Positions 49,181 to 58,339 of a DNA stretch of 64,000 nt are shown in pieces. A model generated the notes under the pieces. The model saw only the letters and a list, made by a program, of their open reading frames with translations, was not told the origin of the DNA and searched no databases. How positions within the stretch are numbered: position 1 is the stretch's first letter; the number at the start of each line of letters is the position of its first letter. The DNA is taken from NCBI GenBank assembly GCA_049324315.1, contig JBMOKU010000007.1, positions 1 to 64,000 on the forward strand. Reading direction: 5' to 3'. Made by a program: the position numbers and the translations under genes. The stretch is from JBMOKU01 sp049324315 (GTDB lineage: Bacteria; Bacillota; Clostridia; Peptostreptococcales; Thermotaleaceae).

Positions 49181-50251
49181 TTATCTTTTTCTTCTTAAGA
49201 ATGTAGGAATATCCAAATCGTCATTCTCTTGATCAGGTTCATTCTCTTTGCTTACAGGTAAATCCTTTTGATTCGTAACCTGTTTCACACTATTTTTTTT
49301 GTGTTCGAACCCGGTGGCAATAACGGTAATTCTTAGTTCGTCCTTTAATTCTTCATCAATCACAGCACCAAATATAATGTTTGCATCAGGATCTGCAGCC
49401 TGAGCCACTAGCTCAGCCGCTTCATTGACTTCAAACAATCCTAAATTCGGTCCGCCAGTAATATTCAATAAAACGCCTTTGGCTCCCTCGATAGATGTTT
49501 CTAGCAAAGGACTGTGTATAGCCTGCTTAGCCGCTTCCGTTGCCCTATTTTCACCACTCGCTCTTCCTATACCCATATGGGCTAATCCTTGCTCAAACAT
49601 AATCGTTTTTACATCTGCAAAGTCAAGATTGACTAATCCAGGAACAGCAATTAAATCAGAAATACCTTGAACACCTTGTCTAAGTACATCATCTGCAATC
49701 TTAAAGGCTTCCATAATGGAAGTTTTCTTTTCAACCACTTGCAGCAGTCTATCATTAGGTATCGTAACTAAGGTATCTACTTTACCCTTTAACTCTTCGA
49801 TGCCTTTTTCTGCATGCTGCATTCTCCTTTTGCCTTCAAATGTAAAGGGTTTTGTAACAACACCAACTGTCAAGATACCCATTTCCTTTGCAATCTGTGC
49901 CACAATTGGTGCAGCACCTGTTCCTGTGCCTCCGCCCATACCAGAAGTTACGAAAACCATATCTGCACCTTGAAGTGCTTTATAAATATCTTCGTTGCTT
50001 TCTTCAGCAGCTTTTTTTCCAATTTCTGGGTTTGCACCAGCTCCTAAGCCTTTTGTTAATTTATCACCAATCTGAATTTTAAATTCCGCTTTTGAAGTAA
50101 ATAATGCTTGCTTGTCCGTATTGACAGCGATAAACTGAACGCCTTTTAATTGAGATTCAATCATCCGATTTACAGCATTATTACCGCCGCCGCCAACTCC
50201 TATAACCTTAATCTGAGCGAATTGCTCCATATCTACATCAAATTCTAACAC
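49181..50251 (-). CDS. ftsZ: Cell division protein FtsZ
   Basis: A 356-residue tubulin homologue that forms the division ring. The nucleotide-binding GVGGGGNNAVNRMI is near 17-30, the tubulin signature GGGTGTGAAP near 105-114, and the T7 catalytic loop NLDFADVK near 200-212. The C-terminal peptide DLDIPTFLRRK, the docking tail for FtsA, SepF and others, is intact. The GTG at 50251 is 8 bases after GGGGG. No ftsA lies upstream; the division cluster's sbp gene is next. Confidence 0.97.
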   Translation of the reverse strand: MLEFDVDMEQFAQIKVIGVGGGGNNAVNRMIESQLKGVQFIAVNTDKQALFTSKAEFKIQIGDKLTKGLGAGANPEIGKKAAEESNEDIYKALQGADMVFVTSGMGGGTGTGAAPIVAQIAKEMGILTVGVVTKPFTFEGKRRMQHAEKGIEELKGKVDTLVTIPNDRLLQVVEKKTSIMEAFKIADDVLRQGVQGISDLIAVPGLVNLDFADVKTIMFEQGLAHMGIGRASGENRATEAAKQAIHSPLLETSIEGAKGVLLNITGGPNLGLFEVNEAAELVAQAADPDANIIFGAVIDEELKDELRITVIATGFEHKKNSVKQVTNQKDLPVSKENEPDQENDDLDIPTFLRRKR

Positions 50252-50467
50252 CAGTTTTACCCCCTTCATAGAGCTATGAAAATTTAGTAGTTAAGGTCTT
50301 ATTCCGTTAAATTTATATCATAATACGATTACGCTTTATATAGCCGCCAACCAAATATTACAAACCATTTGATTTGCGTCATATTCATCTACAATGTTTT
50401 TAAAGCAGTAATTCATTTATTATTTCAACACACCTTGAAAATATCCTTTTTTTTCATTGGAAAAACT

Positions 50468-50809
50468 TTATTTTTTATAAAACCCCTCAATAAAGTATCT
50501 ACGTATGATTGCAAAGTTTTGGAACAATCTGCCTCCAAATGCAAATATTGCTGCATAGTATAACGGTACGCCTAATCGGTCACCAATATAAGCAAGAAAT
50601 CCTGCTAAAATGGCATTTCCAAAAAATCCTGATACAAATATTGCTGCATTAAACTTGTCCTCCATATGTCCTCGTATAGCACCAAAAACAGAGTCAAGAG
50701 CTGCCAGTATAGCCACGGACATATATAAAGAATAGGAGGACGGATAAGTAATAGGTAGATAAAGTCCCAGTAAAACACCAATAATTAAGCCTACGATCGC
50801 AATAATCAA
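50468..50809 (-). CDS. sbp: Small basic protein Sbp (DUF1290)
   Basis: A 113-residue integral membrane protein of the DUF1290 family with three membrane segments (about 2-22, 27-45 and 57-85). Conserved features include LDSVFGAIRGHMEDKF and FGNAILAGFLAYIGDRLG. The TTG overlaps the upstream DUF881 gene's end (GGTGAG site). The function is unknown. Its place between DUF881 and ftsZ is typical of Gram-positive division clusters. The 216-base gap to ftsZ shows no clear promoter. Confidence 0.9.
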   Translation of the reverse strand: MIIAIVGLIIGVLLGLYLPITYPSSYSLYMSVAILAALDSVFGAIRGHMEDKFNAAIFVSGFFGNAILAGFLAYIGDRLGVPLYYAAIFAFGGRLFQNFAIIRRYFIEGFYKK

Positions 50810-50811
50810 AT

Positions 50812-51549
50812 TTACTCACCTTCCTCAACGACATTTAAATATCTAAAATTAAGTTCTTCAGAATATTTGGGTATAGTTAAATCCTTAACTGTGTTCACAT
50901 TTATAAGTATCAGTTCCAATTCTCTGAGGCGATGGGCATAGGTTCCCGGCGCGTTTATCGCAGCTTCTAACGTCTTAGGGTCACCAATTGCTTTAATTAC
51001 AAATGGTTGTGCAAATCTTTGACGGTTGATCTGTATTGTATTGCCAGCACAATTAATCTCTGAATGAGAAAGAAGTCTTTGGCCGTTAATAGCTATGGCT
51101 TCAGCACCGGCGACTTTCAAATCATTAATGATGGTTAATACATCAATATCATGAACGATAATATTGTTGACATTTTCACCCTCATATAATTCTCTAACTT
51201 CATCATTAAGTGTTACAATTACACCATCTCCTCGAACATCTGTAAAGCCTCCGATTAACTTCTGGTACGCTAGGTCTTCTTTTATCTTTTCAATAAATAA
51301 GCCGCCCTCATCTTTTAGCTGTTCATATTCTATGATTTGGTTATGTCTTTCACGAATAACTGACCTTAAATTTTCGATTTCCTTCCTTTCGCTTTCCAAG
51401 GAAATGTTGTAGTCATGGACAATTTTCAAAGGGACGTATTGATAGTCTCCTCTAACACTTTTTATTTGTAAAGATAGCAAAAACCCTAGCAGGATGGATA
51501 GAATCAACAGGTTGAAATACCAAACATTTAATTTGAAATGAAATCTCAT
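50812..51549 (-). CDS. DUF881 family protein
   Basis: A 245-residue DUF881 protein with one N-terminal membrane segment (about 9-28), a coiled coil (about 48-85) and an extracytoplasmic domain with the conserved GADVIVTL-like segment (DGVIVTLND) and AEAIAINGQRL near 148-158. The family lies in division clusters of Gram-positives; function is unknown. It is the second of two tandem paralogues, 14 bases after the first. Confidence 0.87.
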   Translation of the reverse strand: MRFHFKLNVWYFNLLILSILLGFLLSLQIKSVRGDYQYVPLKIVHDYNISLESERKEIENLRSVIRERHNQIIEYEQLKDEGGLFIEKIKEDLAYQKLIGGFTDVRGDGVIVTLNDEVRELYEGENVNNIIVHDIDVLTIINDLKVAGAEAIAINGQRLLSHSEINCAGNTIQINRQRFAQPFVIKAIGDPKTLEAAINAPGTYAHRLRELELILINVNTVKDLTIPKYSEELNFRYLNVVEEGE

Positions 51550-51563
51550 GGCTACACCTCAAT

Positions 51564-52301
51564 TTATTGCGTCTTTTCCTCTATCGGTTTTGCATATCTA
51601 AACTTAATAATTTCATTATATCTAGGAATTACAATTTCTTCCTTTTTTGCAATAGAAACCTGAATATCAAATTGTGTACGAATATTATCTACAAAACCAT
51701 AACGGATATTAAGCGCAGCCTCAAGGGTCTCAGGATTACCTATAGCCTTGATGGTAAAAGGATTGGCCGTTGGTACAGAATTAACGTTAATGTTATCGCC
51801 TGCTAGACTAATTTCAGTACGAGAGACAATCCTCTGATCATTAATAGATATGGCTTCAGCCCCTGCCGCTACTAACTCATTTACAATCTGAAGTAAAAAA
51901 TCGGGTCGATCCATAATACTGCTGTTCAAATAGGGGAATTCTGGGTCCAATGGCGGATCATCCACAACGACGATAACGCCTGGTCCTTTCACGCTTCTAA
52001 AACCCGAAATAATTTTGTATTTTTCTAGTTCTGCACTTAGGTTTTTTACAAGTACATCCTCTTTTGATTCAGCATCTTCGATTTCTTTTATTTTTGCTTC
52101 CAGTGTATTTAGCTCCTCAACAAGCTGCTGCTTCTCTTCTTTGGTTTTCTTCAGTTCACTGGCAAGCTCTTGCGCTTTCAATGTCGGTATAACGCCGCCG
52201 GTATCTTTTTGAACGGACTTGAATTGCAGTGCCAGAACAAGTCCTAATATTACACAAACAATTGAAACAGCAAACTGACCTCTTATATTGGTGCTTTTCA
52301 T
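51564..52301 (-). CDS. DUF881 family protein, paralogue
   Basis: A 245-residue DUF881 protein with the same layout as the next gene: membrane segment (about 9-27), coiled coil (about 40-90) and outer domain with GPGVIVVVDDPP and AEAISINDQRIVSRTEI. Sequence identity to the neighbour is moderate, so the duplication is old. It is 13 bases after ftsQ and is part of the same run. Confidence 0.87.
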   Translation of the reverse strand: MKSTNIRGQFAVSIVCVILGLVLALQFKSVQKDTGGVIPTLKAQELASELKKTKEEKQQLVEELNTLEAKIKEIEDAESKEDVLVKNLSAELEKYKIISGFRSVKGPGVIVVVDDPPLDPEFPYLNSSIMDRPDFLLQIVNELVAAGAEAISINDQRIVSRTEISLAGDNINVNSVPTANPFTIKAIGNPETLEAALNIRYGFVDNIRTQFDIQVSIAKKEEIVIPRYNEIIKFRYAKPIEEKTQ

Positions 52302-52314
52302 GATTCTCCTCCTA

Positions 52315-53058
52315 TTACTCTACAGGGCGAAAACTTGAATGCCCGTCATAACGAATATCAATAACGCCTCGTGTTATATCCTTTTCTTTTATATCTAATA
52401 GTATCTCATTTAATACCTGTAGCTTATAATCAAAATGATTGCCTATCCCTACTCGGCAAAGTAAGGTATCTGTAAGTCTAATGATGACATTATCTTTATC
52501 CGTAACATCAAGTTCCAAAATATCAATCTGCTGACTGTCCAATCCATTCACGATTCTCAAAGCATTTCCTAGCTGCTCCCTATCTTTTACTTTCAATTTC
52601 TCGCCTTCGACAAAATTATCAAATTCTAGGCCTTTAACTGCCTTTAGCCCATTCAAAGTTTCACTAGATCTTAATACCATTCCTTCTCTATCAATATAAA
52701 TATATACACCCATAAATGGAATTGCCGCCGCTTCTTTTCTCTCCACAATTTTGATTACAATTTTATTGGGCAATTTTCTATTCAGTTCGACAGATTTAAT
52801 GTATGGATTTTTTAAAAGATTGTCTTCAATCATCTTGATCTTTTCTTTAAATATATTATTGCCCAAGGTGATTCCTGAGTCAATTATAACTTCTTCATTC
52901 GACAAAAAAACATTCCCTTCGACATTAATATGTTTTACATCAAAAAAATCTGTTTTAAAAAAAATAATAAAGAAAACGGCACACAATAATACCATGATGA
53001 TAAGCATCGTTTTCATCTTGTTTTTACGTACTTTCTTCTCAAGATTGTCTTTTATCAT
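52315..53058 (-). CDS. ftsQ: Cell division protein FtsQ/DivIB
   Basis: A 247-residue bitopic division protein. A basic N-terminus (KKVRKNKMK) is followed by a membrane segment (about 17-37), the POTRA domain (about 38-110; FFDVKHINVEGNVFLSNEEVI) and the FtsQ beta domain to GVIDIRYDGHSSFRP. It links FtsL/FtsB to septal synthesis. The ATG at 53058 is about 11 bases after AAGGTGG. It follows murA. Confidence 0.92.
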   Translation of the reverse strand: MIKDNLEKKVRKNKMKTMLIIMVLLCAVFFIIFFKTDFFDVKHINVEGNVFLSNEEVIIDSGITLGNNIFKEKIKMIEDNLLKNPYIKSVELNRKLPNKIVIKIVERKEAAAIPFMGVYIYIDREGMVLRSSETLNGLKAVKGLEFDNFVEGEKLKVKDREQLGNALRIVNGLDSQQIDILELDVTDKDNVIIRLTDTLLCRVGIGNHFDYKLQVLNEILLDIKEKDITRGVIDIRYDGHSSFRPVE

Positions 53059-53123
53059 ATGAATCTTTCCCACCTTATTGATTGTCCAACGAAAAGTGAA
53101 AATAAGAGCAGCTCATGCTGCCT

Positions 53124-54377
53124 TTAATTACTCCGGTAAATTTGCGCTCCCAGCTGTTGTAACATTTTATCCAGTTTGTCATAACCTCGATCGATATGGA
53201 TAATATTATCTACAGTTGTTATTCCCTCAGCTGCTAAGCCAGCCAAAACCAAGGCCGCACCTCCTCGAAGGTCCTTAGCACTAACATTGGCTCCTGTCAG
53301 CTTTTTTACACCTTTTACAACGGCTACCCTTCCATCTATTTTAATCTTGGCACCCATCCGTGATAATTCATCAACATGTTTAAATCTATTTTCAAAAATT
53401 GTCTCTGTTATCATGCTGGTTCCCTTTGCAATAGTCATCAATGACATAAATTGTGCTTGCATATCCGTTGGAAAACCAGGATAAGGTAAAGTTTTTATCA
53501 TTTCAATCGCCTTTACTGTATTCGGACTTTTTAGTTTTATGCTGTTCCCCTTGTCTAAAACAAGACAACCTGCTTCCTTCAACTTTGAAATAACAGGATG
53601 TATATGTTCTTTAATAACATTATGAAGTAAAATATCCCCTCCCGTAATTGCTGCTGCTACTAAAATCGTACCTGCAACAATTCGATCCGGTATAATACTA
53701 AGTTCCCCTCTACTTAGTTTTTCAACACCTTCAATGATTATCTCACTGGTTCCCGCACCTTTCACTTTTGCACCGATCACATTCAAGTAGTCTTGTAACG
53801 CCATAATCTCCGGTTCTTTTGCTGCATTTCGGATTCTCGTGGTACCTTCTGCTTTTACAGCTGCCAGCATGATATTCTCCGTTGCACCCACACTGGGATA
53901 ATCTAAATTTATATCACATCCCTTTAGATGCGTCACTTCACATTCCAAGAATCCATGGGCTTCATGAATCATTACACCTAGTTCACTAAGGGCTTTTAAG
54001 TGCAAATCAATAGGACGAGGGCCGATTTCACAACCGCCAGGATAACTCACCTTGATTTTACCACAACGAGACAAGATTGCCCCCATTAGAATAATCGAAG
54101 ATCTCATTTCCCTGACTAGTTGTTCAGGTATTTCATAGGTTGACAAGGTGCTTGAGTCAACCATTAAAACTGAGTTTTCAAAGGATGTCTTACAACCAAT
54201 GGATTTTAAGATTTCTATCATTGTATCAACATCTCTTAAATGAGGACAATCATATAATATATTCTCCGAACCATTCATTACGGTAGCCGCCAGAATAGGC
54301 AGCACCGCATTTTTAGCCCCATTAATCCTCAACTCACCACTCAATTTATTATCACCTTGTATAACGAACTTGCTCAC
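53124..54377 (-). CDS. murA: UDP-N-acetylglucosamine 1-carboxyvinyltransferase MurA
   Basis: A 417-residue EPSP-synthase-fold enzyme for the first committed step of peptidoglycan synthesis. The PEP-binding Lys22-Asn23 (NGAKNAVLP) and catalytic Cys116 in GGCEIGPRPIDLH are intact, so it should be fosfomycin-sensitive by motif. The GTG at 54377 lies 8 bases after CGGGGG and gives the usual length. A weak hairpin spans the stop codon. The 160-base gap to murG shows no clear promoter. Confidence 0.96.
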   Translation of the reverse strand: MSKFVIQGDNKLSGELRINGAKNAVLPILAATVMNGSENILYDCPHLRDVDTMIEILKSIGCKTSFENSVLMVDSSTLSTYEIPEQLVREMRSSIILMGAILSRCGKIKVSYPGGCEIGPRPIDLHLKALSELGVMIHEAHGFLECEVTHLKGCDINLDYPSVGATENIMLAAVKAEGTTRIRNAAKEPEIMALQDYLNVIGAKVKGAGTSEIIIEGVEKLSRGELSIIPDRIVAGTILVAAAITGGDILLHNVIKEHIHPVISKLKEAGCLVLDKGNSIKLKSPNTVKAIEMIKTLPYPGFPTDMQAQFMSLMTIAKGTSMITETIFENRFKHVDELSRMGAKIKIDGRVAVVKGVKKLTGANVSAKDLRGGAALVLAGLAAEGITTVDNIIHIDRGYDKLDKMLQQLGAQIYRSN

Positions 54378-54546
54378 ATAATCCACCCCCGAGTTTTTTG
54401 CTGATAACTAATCTTGATATTATGTACCTCATCTATCTTCATTCCGATGATTTACCAAATATATTAATTATCATATGCACAAACTCACAAGGTGTTACAG
54501 ACTGTATTTTAACAGATTTTTTCCTAAACTAGCACAACACATTAAA

Positions 54547-55653
54547 TTACGCATTTAGTAACTGAATAATATTATCATAGATTAAGTCAGTGGCATTCAT
54601 TTTTGACAAATTTCTACTTTTCATCCCCATTTCTTTCAATCTTTCCTTATCTTTAAGTAATAAATTTAACAATTCAACAATATTTTTATCATTTATATCC
54701 TTTTCTAACAATAATACTGCGGCACCATTTTTCTCCAGCACCCTTGCATTATACTCCTGGTGATTATTTGTAACATATGGCGATGGTATTAAGATAGCTG
54801 GTAACCCAACTGCCGTAATTTCTGCGAGGGTTATAGCTCCTGATCTGCAGATAACCAAATCCGCTGCTGCCATATATTGCGGAATATCGTGTATATATTC
54901 TTTTATACGAATATTCTTACTTAACACAATTTGATTCGTATTTAAATCTCTTAGCGTATTTTCATAATGATTGTTTCCGGTACAATGAATAATACAAACG
55001 TCTTCTCTCCCGTTATACTTTTTTATAACTTTTAACATCATCTCGTTAAGTTTCTCTGCGCCCCGGCTTCCTCCAAAAGAAAGAATAACCAACTGCGTTT
55101 CAGATATCCGCAGATCTTTTCTGCACTGTTCCTTGTCCAAAAGAAAAAAATCTTTTCTGATAGGATTTCCAGTAACCACAATCTTGTTACTATTGTTAAA
55201 ATAGTCTTTCGATTCTTCAAAGCTGACTAAAATTCTATGAACAAATTTACTGAGTATTCTATTTGTCACTCCTGGAATCACATTTTGCTCATGTATAACC
55301 GTCTTTATATTAAGTAAAGAAGCAATAAATAACACTGGCCCGCAGACATATCCTCCTGTACCTATAACTAAATCGGGTTTGAATTCTTTTATCACCCTTG
55401 CAGCATCTACAATACCTACAAATAGGTCCTTAAACGATTTTAGTGTGTCTGGTGATAATTTTCTCTTAAATCCACTTACCGTTATTGTTTTGAACGGATA
55501 TCCGGCTTTGGGGACCAGTTCACTTTCAAGTCCTTTTTTTGTTCCAACAAACATAATTTCTACATTTTTAATTTCCTCTTTCATTCGATTTGCAATGGCA
55601 ACTGCAGGATATATATGTCCTCCTGTTCCACCACCAGCAATCAGTACTCTCAT
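54547..55653 (-). CDS. murG: UDP-GlcNAc:lipid I transferase MurG
   Basis: A 368-residue GT-B glycosyltransferase that converts lipid I to lipid II on the inner membrane face. The N-terminal Gly-rich loop is GGGTGGHIYPAVA (7-19), a second is GTGGYVCGP near 105, and the UDP-GlcNAc site includes CRSGAITLAEITAVGLPAILIPSPY near 270-295. The ATG follows GATAGGGG. It is 4 bases after spoVE. Confidence 0.96.
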   Translation of the reverse strand: MRVLIAGGGTGGHIYPAVAIANRMKEEIKNVEIMFVGTKKGLESELVPKAGYPFKTITVSGFKRKLSPDTLKSFKDLFVGIVDAARVIKEFKPDLVIGTGGYVCGPVLFIASLLNIKTVIHEQNVIPGVTNRILSKFVHRILVSFEESKDYFNNSNKIVVTGNPIRKDFFLLDKEQCRKDLRISETQLVILSFGGSRGAEKLNEMMLKVIKKYNGREDVCIIHCTGNNHYENTLRDLNTNQIVLSKNIRIKEYIHDIPQYMAAADLVICRSGAITLAEITAVGLPAILIPSPYVTNNHQEYNARVLEKNGAAVLLLEKDINDKNIVELLNLLLKDKERLKEMGMKSRNLSKMNATDLIYDNIIQLLNA

Positions 55654-55657
55654 TTTT

Positions 55658-56761
55658 TCAGCCCCTATCTAAAGTAGCATATCTTGAAATATTTAACAGG
55701 ATCCCAATGGCTGTCATAAATATGGCCAATGAGTTTCCGCCCCAACTGATAAAGGGCAGTGCGATCCCCGTGACAGGCATCGACGATGTCGCCACGGCGA
55801 TATTAATGATTACTTGTACAGCTACCATGGCAGTGATTCCTGTTGCAAGTAGACAACTGAACAAATCCGGTGCATTAATCGCAATCCTTACCCCTCTCCA
55901 GATTAACAGCAAATATAGAAGAATAATTGTCACGCATCCTACGAATCCCAATTCCTCTCCAATAATTGCAAAGATAAAATCATTTTGAGGTTCCGGTATA
56001 TAAAGATATTTTTGAATGCTTCTACCTAAGCCCGTTCCAAACAAACCACCTGAGCCTAATGCCAGTAACGATTGAATTACTTGATATCCACTGTCTTTTG
56101 CATCGGCAAAAGGATCGATAAAACCGGTTAACCGTCTCATTCGATAAGGTTCTAAAGCAATCATGACACCCAACAGGCCTACTCCCGTTAGACCCATAAA
56201 AGATACATGAGACCATTTCATACCAGTCACAAACATCATAGCGAAAACAATAAATGTTATCGTAACAGCAGTACTGAGGTTGGGCTGCATCAGAATTAAC
56301 CCTCCGTAAATCCCAATGATCACCAACAGGGGGACAACCCCTTTGAAAAATGATTTCATTTTCTCAGGATTTTTAGAGAGTAAAGAAGCTGCAAAAATAA
56401 TTGCACAAACTTTGGCAACTTCCCCAGGCATAATGGTAAATCCCCCTACACCTAGCCATCGTCTTGCTCCGTTTAATTCAATTCCAAGAGGTGTTAGTAC
56501 TAAGAGTAGTAAAACGATACTCATAATATAGGCGTAAATGGCTACTTTTTTATATTTCCAATAATCAAAATTCATACCGGCAAACATACCCAACAATCCA
56601 ACAAAAGCCCACAGCAGCTCTCTTTTTAAAAAATGATATCCGTCATTCATTTTGAAATATGCATATGCATAGCTTGAGCTAAATACCATAATAATGCCAA
56701 TCACGACTAGCAAAAGTACCGTTAACATTAGTGTAAAGTCACAGGACTTTCTTTTGGTCAC
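55658..56761 (-). CDS. spoVE: SEDS peptidoglycan polymerase SpoVE/FtsW
   Basis: A 367-residue polytopic SEDS glycosyltransferase with about ten membrane segments that polymerises lipid II with a class B PBP. Signature segments include NGARRWLGVGGFTIMPGE, FIDPFADAKDSGYQVIQSLLALGSGGLFGTGLG, PEPQNDFIFAIIGEELG (catalytic Asp loop) and MPVTGIALPFISWGGNS. The GTG is 8 bases after AAGGAGG. Position between murD and murG with spoVD in the cluster matches SpoVE; the vegetative FtsW role is also possible. Confidence 0.92.
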   Translation of the reverse strand: MTKRKSCDFTLMLTVLLLVVIGIIMVFSSSYAYAYFKMNDGYHFLKRELLWAFVGLLGMFAGMNFDYWKYKKVAIYAYIMSIVLLLLVLTPLGIELNGARRWLGVGGFTIMPGEVAKVCAIIFAASLLSKNPEKMKSFFKGVVPLLVIIGIYGGLILMQPNLSTAVTITFIVFAMMFVTGMKWSHVSFMGLTGVGLLGVMIALEPYRMRRLTGFIDPFADAKDSGYQVIQSLLALGSGGLFGTGLGRSIQKYLYIPEPQNDFIFAIIGEELGFVGCVTIILLYLLLIWRGVRIAINAPDLFSCLLATGITAMVAVQVIINIAVATSSMPVTGIALPFISWGGNSLAIFMTAIGILLNISRYATLDRG

Positions 56762-56763
56762 TA

Positions 56764-58131
56764 TTATGACCTCCTTATTTTTTTTACACAATCTTTAAAA
56801 TGCTGGCCACGCTGTTCAAAGCTTTTATACATGTCCCAACTTGCGCAGGCGGGTGAAAGTAAAACCACATCACCTTTAAGGGCATTTTTACTGGCAACAT
56901 CTACGGCCTCATCTAAATTCTTAACGAGTATACAGTGCTTAAATCCACATTTTTCTGCTGTATTCTTTATTTTCACAGCAGTTTCACCAAATAAAATCAT
57001 ATGTTTTACTTTGTTTGAGAATGTATTGATAAAATCAGTAAAGTCACTACCTTTATCCATGCCCCCTGCAATCAATACGATAGGTCTTCTCATTGCTTTA
57101 ATTGCTGCAATAGATGAATCTGGGTTCGTTCCTTTCGAATCATTGATATATTGCACCCCATCAATTTCATCCACAAATTCGATACGATGCTCTACGCCTT
57201 TAAAGCTTCTTAAGGTATACGCAATCCATTGAATATCAATACCTACCCAATATGCTATGGCTGCTGCAGCTAATGCATTTTCAAGGTTATGATCGCCTGG
57301 TATTTGCAGTTCATCAACATCACAGATGATTTGATGTGCTTTCCCTTCTTCCTTTACAACAATATGATGCTCAAGGACAAAAGCACCATGATCTAAAACC
57401 TTTTTTCTACTAAAAGGAATAACATATGATTTTGTCCGTTTTTTAAGATTATACACAATCTCATCATCTGCATTCAGCACTAACTTATCAGCAGCTTCCT
57501 GATTTTTAAAGATATTAGCCTTTGCATCTATATAATTATCCATTGTTTTATGTCGATTAAGATGATCCGGTGTAATATTCAAAACTGCGGAAATAATAGG
57601 TTTGAAACCCTTAATGCTTTCCAATTGAAAACTGCTGACTTCAGTAACCATATATGCATTTTCAGATGCCTCTAAAGCTTTTGACACAGCAGCAACTCCA
57701 ATATTTCCCACAACATATGTTTCTGTCTTTGCATTCTTGAAAATCTCACCAGTTAACGCTGTTGTTGTGGTTTTTCCGTTCGTTCCGGTAATGGCGACGA
57801 ATCGACCTCTACAAAGTTGATATGCCAATTCTAGTTCTCCAATAATCTCCTTCCCACAGGCTCTCGACTTCTCAATAAAAGGCAAATCTGTTGGTACACC
57901 CGGACTAAGCACGATCAAGTCAAACCCTTCTATCTCATCATCCAGAGGATGTCTCCCTAGAATATATTCAACTTCAAATCTTGATAATTCGTTCATGATC
58001 TCTTGCAAGTGATCCTTGCTCTTAATATCATTAACAGTAACATAGGCTCCTGCTGTTACTAACGTATTTACCGTTGGTATACCTGAAGTAGCCAATCCAA
58101 CAACAAGGACTTTTTTATCTTTTAAAACCAA
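56764..58131 (-). CDS. murD: UDP-MurNAc-L-alanine:D-glutamate ligase MurD
   Basis: A 455-residue Mur ligase that adds D-Glu to UDP-MurNAc-L-Ala. The N-terminal UDP-binding domain starts VLVVGLATSGI; the ATP loop is ITGTNGKTTTTA near 114-125; Mg-binding and substrate residues lie in NITPDHLNRH near 185-195; and the last motif is LLSPACASWDMYKSFEQRG. A TTG start follows GAGAGGG. The gene lies downstream of mraY, separated by a 205-base gap that holds a GC-rich element. Confidence 0.95.
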   Translation of the reverse strand: MVLKDKKVLVVGLATSGIPTVNTLVTAGAYVTVNDIKSKDHLQEIMNELSRFEVEYILGRHPLDDEIEGFDLIVLSPGVPTDLPFIEKSRACGKEIIGELELAYQLCRGRFVAITGTNGKTTTTALTGEIFKNAKTETYVVGNIGVAAVSKALEASENAYMVTEVSSFQLESIKGFKPIISAVLNITPDHLNRHKTMDNYIDAKANIFKNQEAADKLVLNADDEIVYNLKKRTKSYVIPFSRKKVLDHGAFVLEHHIVVKEEGKAHQIICDVDELQIPGDHNLENALAAAAIAYWVGIDIQWIAYTLRSFKGVEHRIEFVDEIDGVQYINDSKGTNPDSSIAAIKAMRRPIVLIAGGMDKGSDFTDFINTFSNKVKHMILFGETAVKIKNTAEKCGFKHCILVKNLDEAVDVASKNALKGDVVLLSPACASWDMYKSFEQRGQHFKDCVKKIRRS

Positions 58132-58175
58132 GCTAATCCCTCTCTTTCAAAAATCAAAACTTTTTTCATTGGTCA

Positions 58176-58339
58176 TTAGGCATCTGAAATAAAATAACTG
58201 ATCAAAGATGCTGAGGATATTTTGTGCCAGACAAGGAGACAGGTTCCGCTGCTAGCAGCGCTATCGGCGGGTTCTGTCGACGCAGTATGACGCAAAATAG
58301 ACCAGCATACTGACAGTTTATTTTGTTGAAGATGCCTTA
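58176..58339. mobile_element. MITE-like GC-rich element between murD and mraY
   Basis: Terminal AGGCATCT (58178-58185) and AGATGCCT (58330-58337) are exact inverted copies; the similarity continues inward about 24 bases with a few mismatches. The interior is clearly richer in G and C than its surroundings and holds a perfect 14-bp palindrome, CGCTGCTAGCAGCG (58247-58260), and further nested stems (CAGTATG with CATACTG). It has no open frame. Its right end reaches into the mraY stop codon. Confidence 0.65.
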
